From the NCBI GenBank assembly GCA_919902995.1, contig CAKKSD010000005.1:7796-58219 (forward strand): a stretch of DNA of 50,424 nt, written 5' to 3'. This document shows, piece by piece, positions 39,451-47,175 of this stretch (within the stretch, counting starts at the first letter, position 1; every line of letters starts with the position of its first letter). The notes beneath the pieces are model-generated. The model saw only the letters and a list, made by a program, of their open reading frames with translations. It was not told where the DNA came from and did no database searches. The stretch is from Thermodesulfovibrionia bacterium. GTDB lineage: Bacteria; Nitrospirota; Thermodesulfovibrionia; JACRGW01. The translations under genes and the position numbers were made by a program.

Positions 39451-39633
39451 ATGGGAAATCCAAAACATAAGATATCAAAATCAAGAAGAGATAAAAGAAG
39501 AACCCATAAGGTACTCTCTGCACCATTCCTGTCTCTATGCCCCCAATGCAGGGAGTACAAGTTACCACACCATGTCTGTCCCAACTGCGGTACATACAAA
39601 GGCCTCGAGATACTGACTGTAAAAGAGATTTAA
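39451..39633 (+). CDS. rpmF: 50S ribosomal protein L32
   Basis: 60 residues: [19 protein letters not shown] is the L32 N-terminus, and [20 protein letters not shown] gives the four-Cys zinc ribbon form of L32. Between yceD and plsX as in most bacteria. Confidence 0.98.
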   Translation: MGNPKHKISKSRRDKRRTHKVLSAPFLSLCPQCREYKLPHHVCPNCGTYKGLEILTVKEI

Positions 39634-39634
39634 A

Positions 39635-40657
39635 GTGAAGATTGCCATTGATGCCATGGGGGGAGACCATGCCCCTCTTGCAATCGTAGAAGGGGCAGTA
39701 GAAGCTGTAAGGGAACATGGCATAGAGGTTATCCTTGTTGGTGACGAGGATAGTATTTCCCGAGAGCTCTCAAAATATAATATAACCGGCCTATCCCTCA
39801 GCCTAAGACATACCTCACAGACCATAGAAATGGATGATTCCCCTTTGGCCCCCTTAAGAAAGAAAAAGGACTCTTCCATAAGGGTAGCTACAGAGATGGT
39901 TAAAAGAAGAGAGGCTTCAGCTGTTATTAGTGCAGGCCATACAGGGGCAACTATGGCAACCGCACTTTATATCCTTGGTCCTCTTCCAGGGGTAGAAAGG
40001 CCAGCAATAGCCACATTCCTTCCAACCCTCAAAGGGCTCTCTATAATGCTTGATGTAGGTGCAACGGTAGATTGCAAACCAATTCACCTTCTCCAGTTTG
40101 CACTTATGGGAGATATCTACTGTAAGGAGATTCTCAGCAAAGACGCACCTAAGGTCGGTCTACTCAGTATAGGTGAAGAGGATATCAAGGGAAATGAACT
40201 GACAAGAGAATCATTTAAACTTTTAAAAGACACCGACCTAAATTTCATAGGGAATGTAGAAGGAAAGGATGTATTCGCTGGAAAAGCAGATGTTATTGTC
40301 TGTGATGGTTTCATAGGGAATATCTCACTAAAGATAAGCGAAGGATTGGCTGACGCAATATCCAAGATGTTGAAGAGAGAGATATCAGATGCACTATCAG
40401 GTAAGGTCGGATATTTCTTGCTCAAGTCTGCCTTTAAAAATTTCAAGAAGAGAACAGACTATTCTGAGTACGGAGGTGCCCCCCTTCTGGGAGTGAACGG
40501 TATCTGCATCATAGGCCATGGAAGATCTTCCTCAAAGGCAATAAAGAATGCTATACGGGTAGCAGTAAATTTTTCTAAAAGTGGAATAAACGAGAAAATC
40601 AGTGAACGGATGGCCTTTCTCTTTCACCCCAAGAAAATAAGAAGGGTATCAAAATAG
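39635..40657 (+). CDS. plsX: Phosphate acyltransferase PlsX
   Basis: Converts acyl-ACP to acyl-phosphate for phospholipid synthesis, 340 aa. MKIAIDAMGGDHAPLAIVEGA at the start, VISAGHTGATMA, LDVGATVDCKP, LLSIGEEDIKGNEL, NFIGNVEGKDVF, CDGFIGNISLKISEG and YGGAPLLGVNG. Start is GTG at 39635, 1 bp after the rpmF stop. Standard operon position. Confidence 0.96.
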   Translation: MKIAIDAMGGDHAPLAIVEGAVEAVREHGIEVILVGDEDSISRELSKYNITGLSLSLRHTSQTIEMDDSPLAPLRKKKDSSIRVATEMVKRREASAVISAGHTGATMATALYILGPLPGVERPAIATFLPTLKGLSIMLDVGATVDCKPIHLLQFALMGDIYCKEILSKDAPKVGLLSIGEEDIKGNELTRESFKLLKDTDLNFIGNVEGKDVFAGKADVIVCDGFIGNISLKISEGLADAISKMLKREISDALSGKVGYFLLKSAFKNFKKRTDYSEYGGAPLLGVNGICIIGHGRSSSKAIKNAIRVAVNFSKSGINEKISERMAFLFHPKKIRRVSK

Positions 40658-40660
40658 TAC

Positions 40661-41641
40661 ATGAGGAAAACAAGAATAATCGGTACAGGATCCTACGTCC
40701 CGAAAATGGTCCTCACAAACTTCGACCTTGAGAATATGGTAGATACTTCTGATGAATGGATTATAGAGAGGACAGGAATAAGGGAAAGGCGTATTGCGGG
40801 TAAGGACGAGGCTTCCTCGGACCTTGCCTATGAGGCATCACTGAGGGCACTGAAAGCGTCAGGCGTTAAAGCAAAGGACATCGACCTCATTATCCTCGCA
40901 ACTACAACACCCGACATGGCCTTCCCTTCTACTGCCTGTATTCTCCAGGATAGGCTCAATGCTCGTAAGGCGGTTGCCTTTGATATCTCTGCAGCCTGTT
41001 CAGGTTTTATCTATGCCCTTTCGATTGCGGATCAGTTCATTAAAGAGGGGACATATAAATTTGTCCTTGTTGTAGGTTCTGAAGTCCTATCAAGAATAAC
41101 TGACTGGAGCGATAGAACTACTTGTGTCCTCTTCGGTGACGGCGCAGGTGCAGCGGTACTACAGTCTTCAACAAACAGACATGGAATAATATCCATCCAC
41201 CTCCATTCTGATGGTGCCTTGAAAGACCTTCTTTTTATACCAGGAGGTGGATCGAGAAACCCTGCCTCAAAGAAAACCATCGAGAAGGGACTTCATTATA
41301 TAAAAATGAAAGGTAATGAGACCTTTAAAATTGCTGTTAGAAACCTTGAAGAAGCTGCGCTCGAAGCCACAAAATCTAATAACATTAACGCCTCTGATAT
41401 AGACCTTTTCATTCCGCATCAGGCAAACCTCAGGATCATACAGGCAATTGCAAAGAGACTCGATCTTTCTATGGATAAGGTTTTTGTAAATATAGACAGA
41501 TATGGAAATACTTCTGCTGCCTCTATCCCAATTGCCCTTGATGAAGCAGTGAGTGAAGGAAGACTTAAAGAGGGCGATTTAATACTGATGGAGGCCTTTG
41601 GTGGTGGTCTCACCTGGGCATCGGCACTTGTAAGATGGTGA
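40661..41641 (+). CDS. fabH: 3-oxoacyl-ACP synthase III (FabH)
   Basis: First condensation of fatty-acid synthesis, 326 aa. Catalytic Cys113 in DISAACSGFIYAL; IPHQANLRI holds the His and DRYGNTSAASIPIAL the Asn of the triad. N-terminus GTGSYVPKMVLTNFDLE is typical. 3 bp after plsX. After it the usual fab order is interrupted by a 235-bp repeat-rich gap and an acyl-CoA dehydrogenase/ETF module. Confidence 0.96.
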   Translation: MRKTRIIGTGSYVPKMVLTNFDLENMVDTSDEWIIERTGIRERRIAGKDEASSDLAYEASLRALKASGVKAKDIDLIILATTTPDMAFPSTACILQDRLNARKAVAFDISAACSGFIYALSIADQFIKEGTYKFVLVVGSEVLSRITDWSDRTTCVLFGDGAGAAVLQSSTNRHGIISIHLHSDGALKDLLFIPGGGSRNPASKKTIEKGLHYIKMKGNETFKIAVRNLEEAALEATKSNNINASDIDLFIPHQANLRIIQAIAKRLDLSMDKVFVNIDRYGNTSAASIPIALDEAVSEGRLKEGDLILMEAFGGGLTWASALVRW

Positions 41642-41649
41642 CTTACTAA

Positions 41650-41684
41650 AATTTAAAATTCAAATATCAAAACTCAATATTGTT
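41650..41684. repeat. Heptad array (AATTCAA type) after fabH
   Basis: Five AT-rich 7-mers in phase (AATTTAA, AATTCAA, ATATCAA, AACTCAA, TATTGTT), beginning 9 bp after the fabH stop. The rest of the 235-bp gap holds the palindromic element at 41765-41853. Confidence 0.6.
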
Positions 41685-41764
41685 GTATAATATTTTAACC
41701 TACTTGATGATTTTCTGTAGCTTGCTATAGGATTTCCTTATGTGCCAGAAAAAAGAGCTTATCC

Positions 41765-41853
41765 GTCATTCCCGCGGAAGCGGGAATCCAGAAGTCTTGC
41801 GAAGGCAAGGAGCTATTAATAAATTCTGGATTCCGTGTCAAGCACGGAATGAC
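41765..41853. repeat. Palindromic repeat with GTCATTCC/GGAATGAC ends, copy 2 (inverted)
   Basis: Left end GTCATTCCCGCGGAAGCGGG, right end ATTCCGTGTCAAGCACGGAA then TGAC. The right end matches the left end of copy 1 (17469-17563) in reverse, so the copies are inverted to each other. Lies 23 bp before the acyl-CoA dehydrogenase start. Confidence 0.85.
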
Positions 41854-41876
41854 GAAAAAAGACGACAGGAGGTTTT

Positions 41877-43034
41877 ATGGATTACTTTTTAACAGATGCT
41901 CAGAAGGCAATCCGCGACATCACAAGAAAGATTGCAATAGAAAAGGTAGTTCCTGCGAGGGCTGAACTTGATGAAAAAGAAGAATTCCCCCATGAAATCA
42001 TGAAATTCCTTGCCCAGGCAGATTTATTTGGACTCTATATCCCTGAGGAGTATGGTGGTTTTGGTGGAGGAAGTACCGAGCTTGTCCTTGCAGTGGAGGA
42101 ATTAAGTGCTGCCTGTCTCGGTGTCTCTACTACTTTTGCAGCAAATGCCTTAGCCGCCTATCCTATCCTCCTCTTCGGCAGTGAAGAACAGAAGAAAAGG
42201 TATTTATCTTATATATCGTCAGGAAAGAAGTTGGCAGCATTTGGTCTTACCGAGCCAGGTGCTGGTAGTGATGCAGCAGCCATTCAGACCACAGCTAAAA
42301 AAGAGGGAGAAAACTATATCCTTAATGGCACTAAACAATGGATCACAAATGGCGGTGAAGCAGATATCTATACCATTATAGCAATAACCGATAAAACCAA
42401 AGGGAGCCGTGGTGCTTCAGCTTTCATAGTTGAGAAAGGAACTCCGGGATTCGGCTTCGGTAAGAAAGAGAAAAAAATGGGGATTAGGGCATCTTCTACA
42501 AGGGAACTAGTCTTCGAGAACTGCCCTGTCTCTAAGGAAAACCTTCTCTCTAAAGAAGGAATGGGTTTCATAATAGCTATGAGGACACTCGATATTTCGA
42601 GGGTTGGTATAGGTGCACAAGGTATCGGACTTGCCCAGGGTGCACTGGATGAGGCAGTAAAATATGCAAGGCAGAGGTACCAGTTCGGCAAGCCTATAAT
42701 ATCCTTCCAGGCAATCCAGCATATGTTAGCAGATATGGCTATAATGACTGAGGCAGCTAGAGCGCTCGTATATTCTACTGCACGTCTCATAGACAGTGGC
42801 ACAAAGGAATATTCAAAGGAGTCTGCAATGACTAAGGTGTTTGCTTCAGATGTTGCGATGAAAGTCACAACAGATGCAGTCCAGATCTTTGGCGGTTACG
42901 GATATATGCGGGAATATCCTGCCGAAAAGATGATGAGGGATGCAAAGATCCTTCAGATCTATGAAGGTACAAATCAGATACAGAGAAATATCATCGGTCA
43001 GGCTCTCATTAAAGAGGCAGCAGGTAAGAAATAA
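41877..43034 (+). CDS. Acyl-CoA dehydrogenase
   Basis: FAD enzyme oxidising an acyl-CoA, 385 aa. AFGLTEPGAGSDAAAIQTTA and WITNGGEAD in the middle domain, DISRVGIGAQGIGLAQGALDEA, YGYMREYPAEKMMRDAKI and IYEGTNQIQRNIIGQAL with the catalytic Glu in YEGT, as in short-chain (butyryl-type) dehydrogenases. SD AGGAGG before ATG. EtfB/EtfA follow and should take its electrons. Substrate chain length cannot be set from sequence. Confidence 0.94.
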   Translation: MDYFLTDAQKAIRDITRKIAIEKVVPARAELDEKEEFPHEIMKFLAQADLFGLYIPEEYGGFGGGSTELVLAVEELSAACLGVSTTFAANALAAYPILLFGSEEQKKRYLSYISSGKKLAAFGLTEPGAGSDAAAIQTTAKKEGENYILNGTKQWITNGGEADIYTIIAITDKTKGSRGASAFIVEKGTPGFGFGKKEKKMGIRASSTRELVFENCPVSKENLLSKEGMGFIIAMRTLDISRVGIGAQGIGLAQGALDEAVKYARQRYQFGKPIISFQAIQHMLADMAIMTEAARALVYSTARLIDSGTKEYSKESAMTKVFASDVAMKVTTDAVQIFGGYGYMREYPAEKMMRDAKILQIYEGTNQIQRNIIGQALIKEAAGKK

Positions 43035-43037
43035 TGT

Positions 43038-43128
43038 AGATCCAAGATGCATGATCCAAGATACATGATATAAAAGAGGTATTAACATCATGCATCGTGA
43101 ATCTTGCATCATGAATCCTGAAGTATGA
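43038..43128. repeat. Heptad array filling the acd-etfB gap, 13 units
   Basis: Thirteen 7-mers in unbroken phase from AGATCCA, AGATGCA, TGATCCA through AAAGAGG, TATTAAC to ATCATGC, ATCGTGA, ATCTTGC, ATCATGA, ATCCTGA, AGTATGA. Halves resemble reverse complements of each other (ATGATCC / GGATCAT-like). The etfB ATG (43125) is in the last unit. Confidence 0.9.
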
Positions 43129-43913
43129 ATATCATCGTCTGCATAAAGCAGGTACCAGACACATCTGAGGTAAAGATCAATCCTGAGACGAATACCCTTG
43201 TCAGGGAAGGAGTGTCTTCTATTATCAACCCCTTCGATATGTTTGCTATAGAAGAGGGGCTAAGGATAAAGGAAAGAACAGGAGGGGGAAAAGTAACTGC
43301 CATTTCAATGGGGCCTCCACAAGCTATGGAGGCGCTCAGAGAGGCATTTTCTCTGGGGGTAGACGAGGTATTCCTTATCTCTGACAGGGCCTTTGCAGGT
43401 TCAGATACTTTAGCAACTTCATATATATTATCAAAGGCAGTAGAAAAAATAGGCTACTATGACATCATACTCTGTGGCAAACAGGCTATTGATGGTGATA
43501 CAGCACAGGTAGGACCTGAGATGGCTGAACACCTCGGCATACCCTTTGTTACCTATGTGAAAAAGATCGATGAAATAAAGGATGATCGTATCAGGGTGCA
43601 TAGAATGATGGATGAAGGCTATGAGGTTGTTGAGACTAAGCCTCCTGTCCTCTTCACTGTTGTTAAGGAAATTAATGAACCAAGACCTCCATCCCTTAAA
43701 AGAAAGATTGCCGCAAAAAACCTACAGGTGTCTGTATGGACAACTAATGATCTTAATGTTGATGAAGAAAGGATCGGTCTCAGGGGTTCGCCTACGCAGG
43801 TATTAAAGACCTTCCCCCCTGAAACAAAAGGAGAAAGGGAAATCCTTCAGGGTAATCTGGAAGAACAGGTAGATAAACTCGTTTCAGAACTTAAAGAGTT
43901 GGGTATAGTATGA
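43125..43913 (+). CDS. etfB: Electron transfer flavoprotein beta subunit
   Basis: 262 aa; MNIIVCIKQVPDTSEVKINP is the EtfB start, NPFDMFAIEEGLRIKE, LCGKQAIDGDTAQVGPEMAEHLG (AMP/FAD-binding signature) and LKRKIAAKNLQV. Pairs with EtfA, whose start overlaps its stop by 4 bp. No SD: the 25 bases upstream are repeat array, so initiation may depend on the array or be weak. Confidence 0.95.
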   Translation: MNIIVCIKQVPDTSEVKINPETNTLVREGVSSIINPFDMFAIEEGLRIKERTGGGKVTAISMGPPQAMEALREAFSLGVDEVFLISDRAFAGSDTLATSYILSKAVEKIGYYDIILCGKQAIDGDTAQVGPEMAEHLGIPFVTYVKKIDEIKDDRIRVHRMMDEGYEVVETKPPVLFTVVKEINEPRPPSLKRKIAAKNLQVSVWTTNDLNVDEERIGLRGSPTQVLKTFPPETKGEREILQGNLEEQVDKLVSELKELGIV

Positions 43914-45100
43914 TCAGGGTTAAAAGAGAAATCTGTACAGGCTGTGAGATATGTATCAGCAGCTGTCCCTATGCTGCTATAGAGATGATTGAGGATAAGG
44001 CGATTATTACAGAAATGTGCAATCTTTGCAAGGCCTGCCTGTCCTCCTGCCCTGAGGGGGCAATTGAAGAAATAGTTGAAAATTCCGAGTTCCGAGTTCC
44101 GAGTTCCGAGTTAACTCAATATAAGGGGGTCTGGGTATTTGCAGAACAAAGGAGAGGAAAACTCCACGACGTCTCATTAGAACTCTTAGGAGAAGGTAGG
44201 CGACTTGCTGATACCCTTTCAACAGAACTAGCAGCCGTTATCATAGGAAGTAAAATAGAGAAAGAGGCAGACATCCTTATAACCTACGGTGCAGATAAGG
44301 TCTTTATTGCTGATGACCCTTTTCTTTCTGATTTTCATGATGATTCCTATGGCCATATACTTGCCGGACTTATTGAAAAAGAGAAACCAGAAATACTACT
44401 TTCAGGAGCCACATCTATTGGTAGGTCATTTATACCAAAGGTAGCAGCGAGATTGAGGACAGGTCTTACGGCAGATTGTACAAGCCTAGACCTAAATGGA
44501 AGAACCCTTCTACAGAAAAGGCCTGCCTTTGGAGGAAACATTATGGCTGTTATAATATGCCCGAATAGAAGGCCACAGATGGCGACAGTAAGGCCTAAGG
44601 TATTCAAGAAGCCAATCCCGAAAAGTGGTAGAAAGGGTAAAATCGTAAAAGTTCCTGTCACGGAAGATATCCCTTTAAGGACAAAAACTCTTGAATTTGT
44701 AAAAGACCTTACAAGCATAGTAAATATCTCTGATGCAGATATAATAATCGCTGGTGGAAGGGGTCTTGGCGAAGCAAAGAATTTCAGATTGCTGGAAGAA
44801 CTCGCAGATGTTTTTGGAGGGGCTATAGGTGCATCAAGAGCCGCCGTAGATGCAGGATGGATTCCCTATGCACATCAGATTGGACAGACAGGAAGGACTG
44901 TCTCGCCGAGACTTTATATAGCCTGTGGCATTTCAGGTGCAGTCCAACATCTTGTAGGAATGCAATCTTCTGATATAATTATAGCTATAAACAAAGACCC
45001 AGGTGCACCTATATTTAATGTGGCTACTTATGGAGTTGTTGGAGATCTTTTTGAAGTAATACCTCCACTTACTAAAAAGATAAAGGAGTTTAGAAGTTGA
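43910..45100 (+). CDS. etfA: Electron transfer flavoprotein alpha subunit with N-terminal 2[4Fe-4S] ferredoxin
   Basis: 396 aa. An N-terminal ferredoxin domain (1-55) has CTGCEICISSCPYAAI and CNLCKACLSSCPEGAI, two complete cluster motifs. The EtfA domain follows (from about 70: GVWVFAEQRRGKLHDVSLEL), with FAD-binding GGRGLGEAKNFRLLEELA, GASRAAVDAGWIPYAHQIGQ and CGISGAVQHLVGM. The ferredoxin type is known from anaerobes in which ETF connects to Fe-S electron carriers. Residues about 58-69 (NSEFRVPSSELT) joining the two domains are encoded by a heptad array. Confidence 0.95.
   Translation: MIRVKREICTGCEICISSCPYAAIEMIEDKAIITEMCNLCKACLSSCPEGAIEEIVENSEFRVPSSELTQYKGVWVFAEQRRGKLHDVSLELLGEGRRLADTLSTELAAVIIGSKIEKEADILITYGADKVFIADDPFLSDFHDDSYGHILAGLIEKEKPEILLSGATSIGRSFIPKVAARLRTGLTADCTSLDLNGRTLLQKRPAFGGNIMAVIICPNRRPQMATVRPKVFKKPIPKSGRKGKIVKVPVTEDIPLRTKTLEFVKDLTSIVNISDADIIIAGGRGLGEAKNFRLLEELADVFGGAIGASRAAVDAGWIPYAHQIGQTGRTVSPRLYIACGISGAVQHLVGMQSSDIIIAINKDPGAPIFNVATYGVVGDLFEVIPPLTKKIKEFRS
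44081..44115. repeat. Heptad array (AGTTCCG type) inside etfA
   Basis: Five 7-mers in phase: AATTCCG, AGTTCCG three times, AGTTAAC. The most regular coding array of the window; encodes the linker between the ferredoxin and ETF domains. Confidence 0.92.
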
Positions 45101-46029
45101 AAATTGCTTTTATCTTTCCAGGACAGGGTTCACAATATGTGGGTATGGGAAAGGATCTACATGAAAACTTTCCTGAAGTAAGAGACCTTTATGTAAAGGC
45201 AAATGAAGTTCTAGGGTATGATCTTAAAACATTATGTTTTTATGGCCCAGAGGAAAAATTAAACCTTACAGAATATACACAGCCCTCGGTTTTCGTTACA
45301 GATATAGCCGCTCTAAAGGTCGTCGAAGGGACTGGGATAAGGCCATCTGTAGTAGCAGGCCATAGCCTGGGTGAATATTCTGCACTTGTAGCTTCGGGGG
45401 GCATAGATTTCAGTGATGCCCTCAGATTGGTAGTTAAAAGGGGGTTTTTTATGCAGGAAGCGATACCAGAAGGAAAAGGCATGATGGCCGCAATCCTTGG
45501 CCTTGAAACAACTATTGTTGAGAGCATATGCAAAAATGCCTCAACCTTTGGCACAGTTACACCTGCTAATTATAACTGTCCTGGCCAAGTTGTTATAGCA
45601 GGAGAAAAGTTAGCGGTTCAAGAGGCATCAAGATTAGCCAAGGAAAATGGCGCAAAGAGGGTCATTCCGTTACAGGTAAGCGTCCCTTCTCATTCCCCAT
45701 TAATGGTTTATGCAGGGGCTAGGTTAGAAGAAGAGATGGACGGATTAGAAATAAATAGTCTTAATATCCCTTTAGTTAACAACGCAGATGCCAGATTTTT
45801 AACTTCTTCTGAGGATATAAAATTATCTTTAATAAGACAACTAAGCGAACCAGTCCGATGGGAATCATCTATAAGGAAAATCATAGAGTCAGGGATAAAT
45901 ATCTTCATAGAGATCGGACCAGGAAAGGTCCTCTCCGGTCTTCTAAGAAAGATAGATAATAGACTAAAGATTTTTAATGTGGAAGATAAAAAGAGTCTTG
46001 AATACTTAATGGAGGCGTTATGGAATTAG
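45097..46029 (+). CDS. fabD: Malonyl-CoA:ACP transacylase FabD
   Basis: 310 aa. FPGQGSQYVGMGKDL at the N-terminus, catalytic Ser90 in GHSLGEYSALVASG, VSVPSHSPLM with the His. Start TTG at 45097 overlaps the etfA stop (TTGA), with AAGGAG upstream. It resumes the fab cluster after the acd-etf insertion. Confidence 0.96.
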   Translation: MKIAFIFPGQGSQYVGMGKDLHENFPEVRDLYVKANEVLGYDLKTLCFYGPEEKLNLTEYTQPSVFVTDIAALKVVEGTGIRPSVVAGHSLGEYSALVASGGIDFSDALRLVVKRGFFMQEAIPEGKGMMAAILGLETTIVESICKNASTFGTVTPANYNCPGQVVIAGEKLAVQEASRLAKENGAKRVIPLQVSVPSHSPLMVYAGARLEEEMDGLEINSLNIPLVNNADARFLTSSEDIKLSLIRQLSEPVRWESSIRKIIESGINIFIEIGPGKVLSGLLRKIDNRLKIFNVEDKKSLEYLMEALWN

Positions 46030-46760
46030 AAGGTCATATAGCCCTTGTAACAGGTGGCGGACAGGGGATAGGAAAGGCTATATCTTTAACCCTTGCAAAA
46101 TATGGCGCTGATATGATACTCTTTGAGCTTAATTCAGAGAAAGCCGAAGAAGTATCTAAGGATATCTATAGTCTTGGCAGAAAAGCCCTATCTGTTAAGG
46201 TCGACGTTTCTAAGACAGAAGAGGTTGAAGATGGCTTTCGTAAGGCTATCGAGAGCTTCGGCAGGATAGATATCTTAGTCAACAATGCTGGTATAACAAA
46301 GGATGCCCTTATTGTACGAATGAAGGACGAAGACTGGGATAAGGTTATCGAAGTAAATCTGAAAGGTGCATTTTTATGTACAAGGTCTGCTGTAAAGACT
46401 ATGTCTAAACAGAGATATGGTAGAATAATAAATATATCTTCTGTAGTCGCCTTTATGGGTAATCCCGGACAGGTTAATTATGTTGCATCCAAGGCAGGTA
46501 TCGTTGGATTAACAAAAACTGTAGCAAAGGAATATGCAGCAAGGGGGATCACCGTTAATGCTATAGCCCCTGGGTTTATCCAGACATCTATGACCGATGC
46601 ACTTCCTGAACAGGTAAAGGATGTTATGCTTAAAGAGATCCCTCTCGGGAAATTTGGTAGCCCTGATGATGTGGCCAATGTAGTGAGATTTCTTGCATTA
46701 AAGGATTCGGGATATATAACAGGACAGGTTATACATGTAAACGGAGGGATGTATATGTAG
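46020..46760 (+). CDS. fabG: 3-oxoacyl-ACP reductase FabG
   Basis: SDR reductase of 246 aa. TGGGQGIGKAISLTL NADP-binding start, NNAGITKDALIVRMKDEDWD, ISSVVAFMGNPGQVNYVASK with the YxxxK pair, TVNAIAPGFIQTSMTDALPE and GYITGQVIHVNGGMYM. Overlaps fabD by 10 bp. Confidence 0.97.
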   Translation: MELEGHIALVTGGGQGIGKAISLTLAKYGADMILFELNSEKAEEVSKDIYSLGRKALSVKVDVSKTEEVEDGFRKAIESFGRIDILVNNAGITKDALIVRMKDEDWDKVIEVNLKGAFLCTRSAVKTMSKQRYGRIINISSVVAFMGNPGQVNYVASKAGIVGLTKTVAKEYAARGITVNAIAPGFIQTSMTDALPEQVKDVMLKEIPLGKFGSPDDVANVVRFLALKDSGYITGQVIHVNGGMYM

Positions 46761-46762
46761 AT

Positions 46763-46839
46763 GTAAGCTTAGAGTTAAGAGTTAGGAATGCATCGTTTAA
46801 CTTTTAATTTTCGACTTTCAACCTGTAACTTTTATTCTG
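46763..46839. repeat. Heptad array between fabG and acpP, 11 units
   Basis: Eleven 7-mers in phase: GTAAGCT, TAGAGTT, AAGAGTT, AGGAATG, CATCGTT, TAACTTT, TAATTTT, CGACTTT, CAACCTG, TAACTTT, TATTCTG. It ends 2 bp before the acpP SD (GGAGGTG) and fills the gap. Confidence 0.85.
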
Positions 46840-46854
46840 GGAGGTGATTGAAAT

Positions 46855-47100
46855 ATGGCAGTAGAAGAGAAGTCAATCGAACAAAGAGTAAGAAAGATAA
46901 TCTCGGAACAATTAGGAATTGATGAAGATGAGGTTACCCCAGAGGCATCATTTATAGATGATTTAGGGGCAGATTCTTTAGATACCGTTGAACTCGTCAT
47001 GGCTTTTGAGGAGGAGTTTCATATCGAGATTCCTGATGAAGATGCAGAAAAGATCGCAAAGGTCCAAGACGCTATTAATTATATTAAAGAAAAGATTTAA
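46855..47100 (+). CDS. acpP: Acyl carrier protein
   Basis: 81 aa, acidic; phosphopantetheine site Ser41 in [28 protein letters not shown] before ATG. Followed by a terminator-like hairpin before fabF. Confidence 0.98.
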   Translation: MAVEEKSIEQRVRKIISEQLGIDEDEVTPEASFIDDLGADSLDTVELVMAFEEEFHIEIPDEDAEKIAKVQDAINYIKEKI

Positions 47101-47126
47101 ATTTATTTTATTTCACTATTAATCTG

Positions 47127-47170
47127 ATCACCCTCGATATTCATGCCTAAAGGTGTTGAGGGTGATTTTT
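47127..47170 (+). promoter_or_regulatory. Hairpin with T-run overlapping the fabF ribosome-binding site
   Basis: ATCACCCTC (47127-47135) pairs perfectly with GAGGGTGAT (47158-47166) over a 22-nt loop and is followed by TTTTTA. It looks like an intrinsic terminator after acpP, yet the 3' arm GAGGGTG is the only SD for fabF, whose ATG is at 47176. It may lower fabF relative to acpP by termination, by hiding the SD, or both. Confidence 0.8.
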
Positions 47171-47175
47171 AAAAA

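Noticed and set aside
43038-43128. Array considered as a tRNA or small structured RNA gene
   Set aside because: No cloverleaf or T-loop sequence; strict 7-mer phase explains it as a repeat array.
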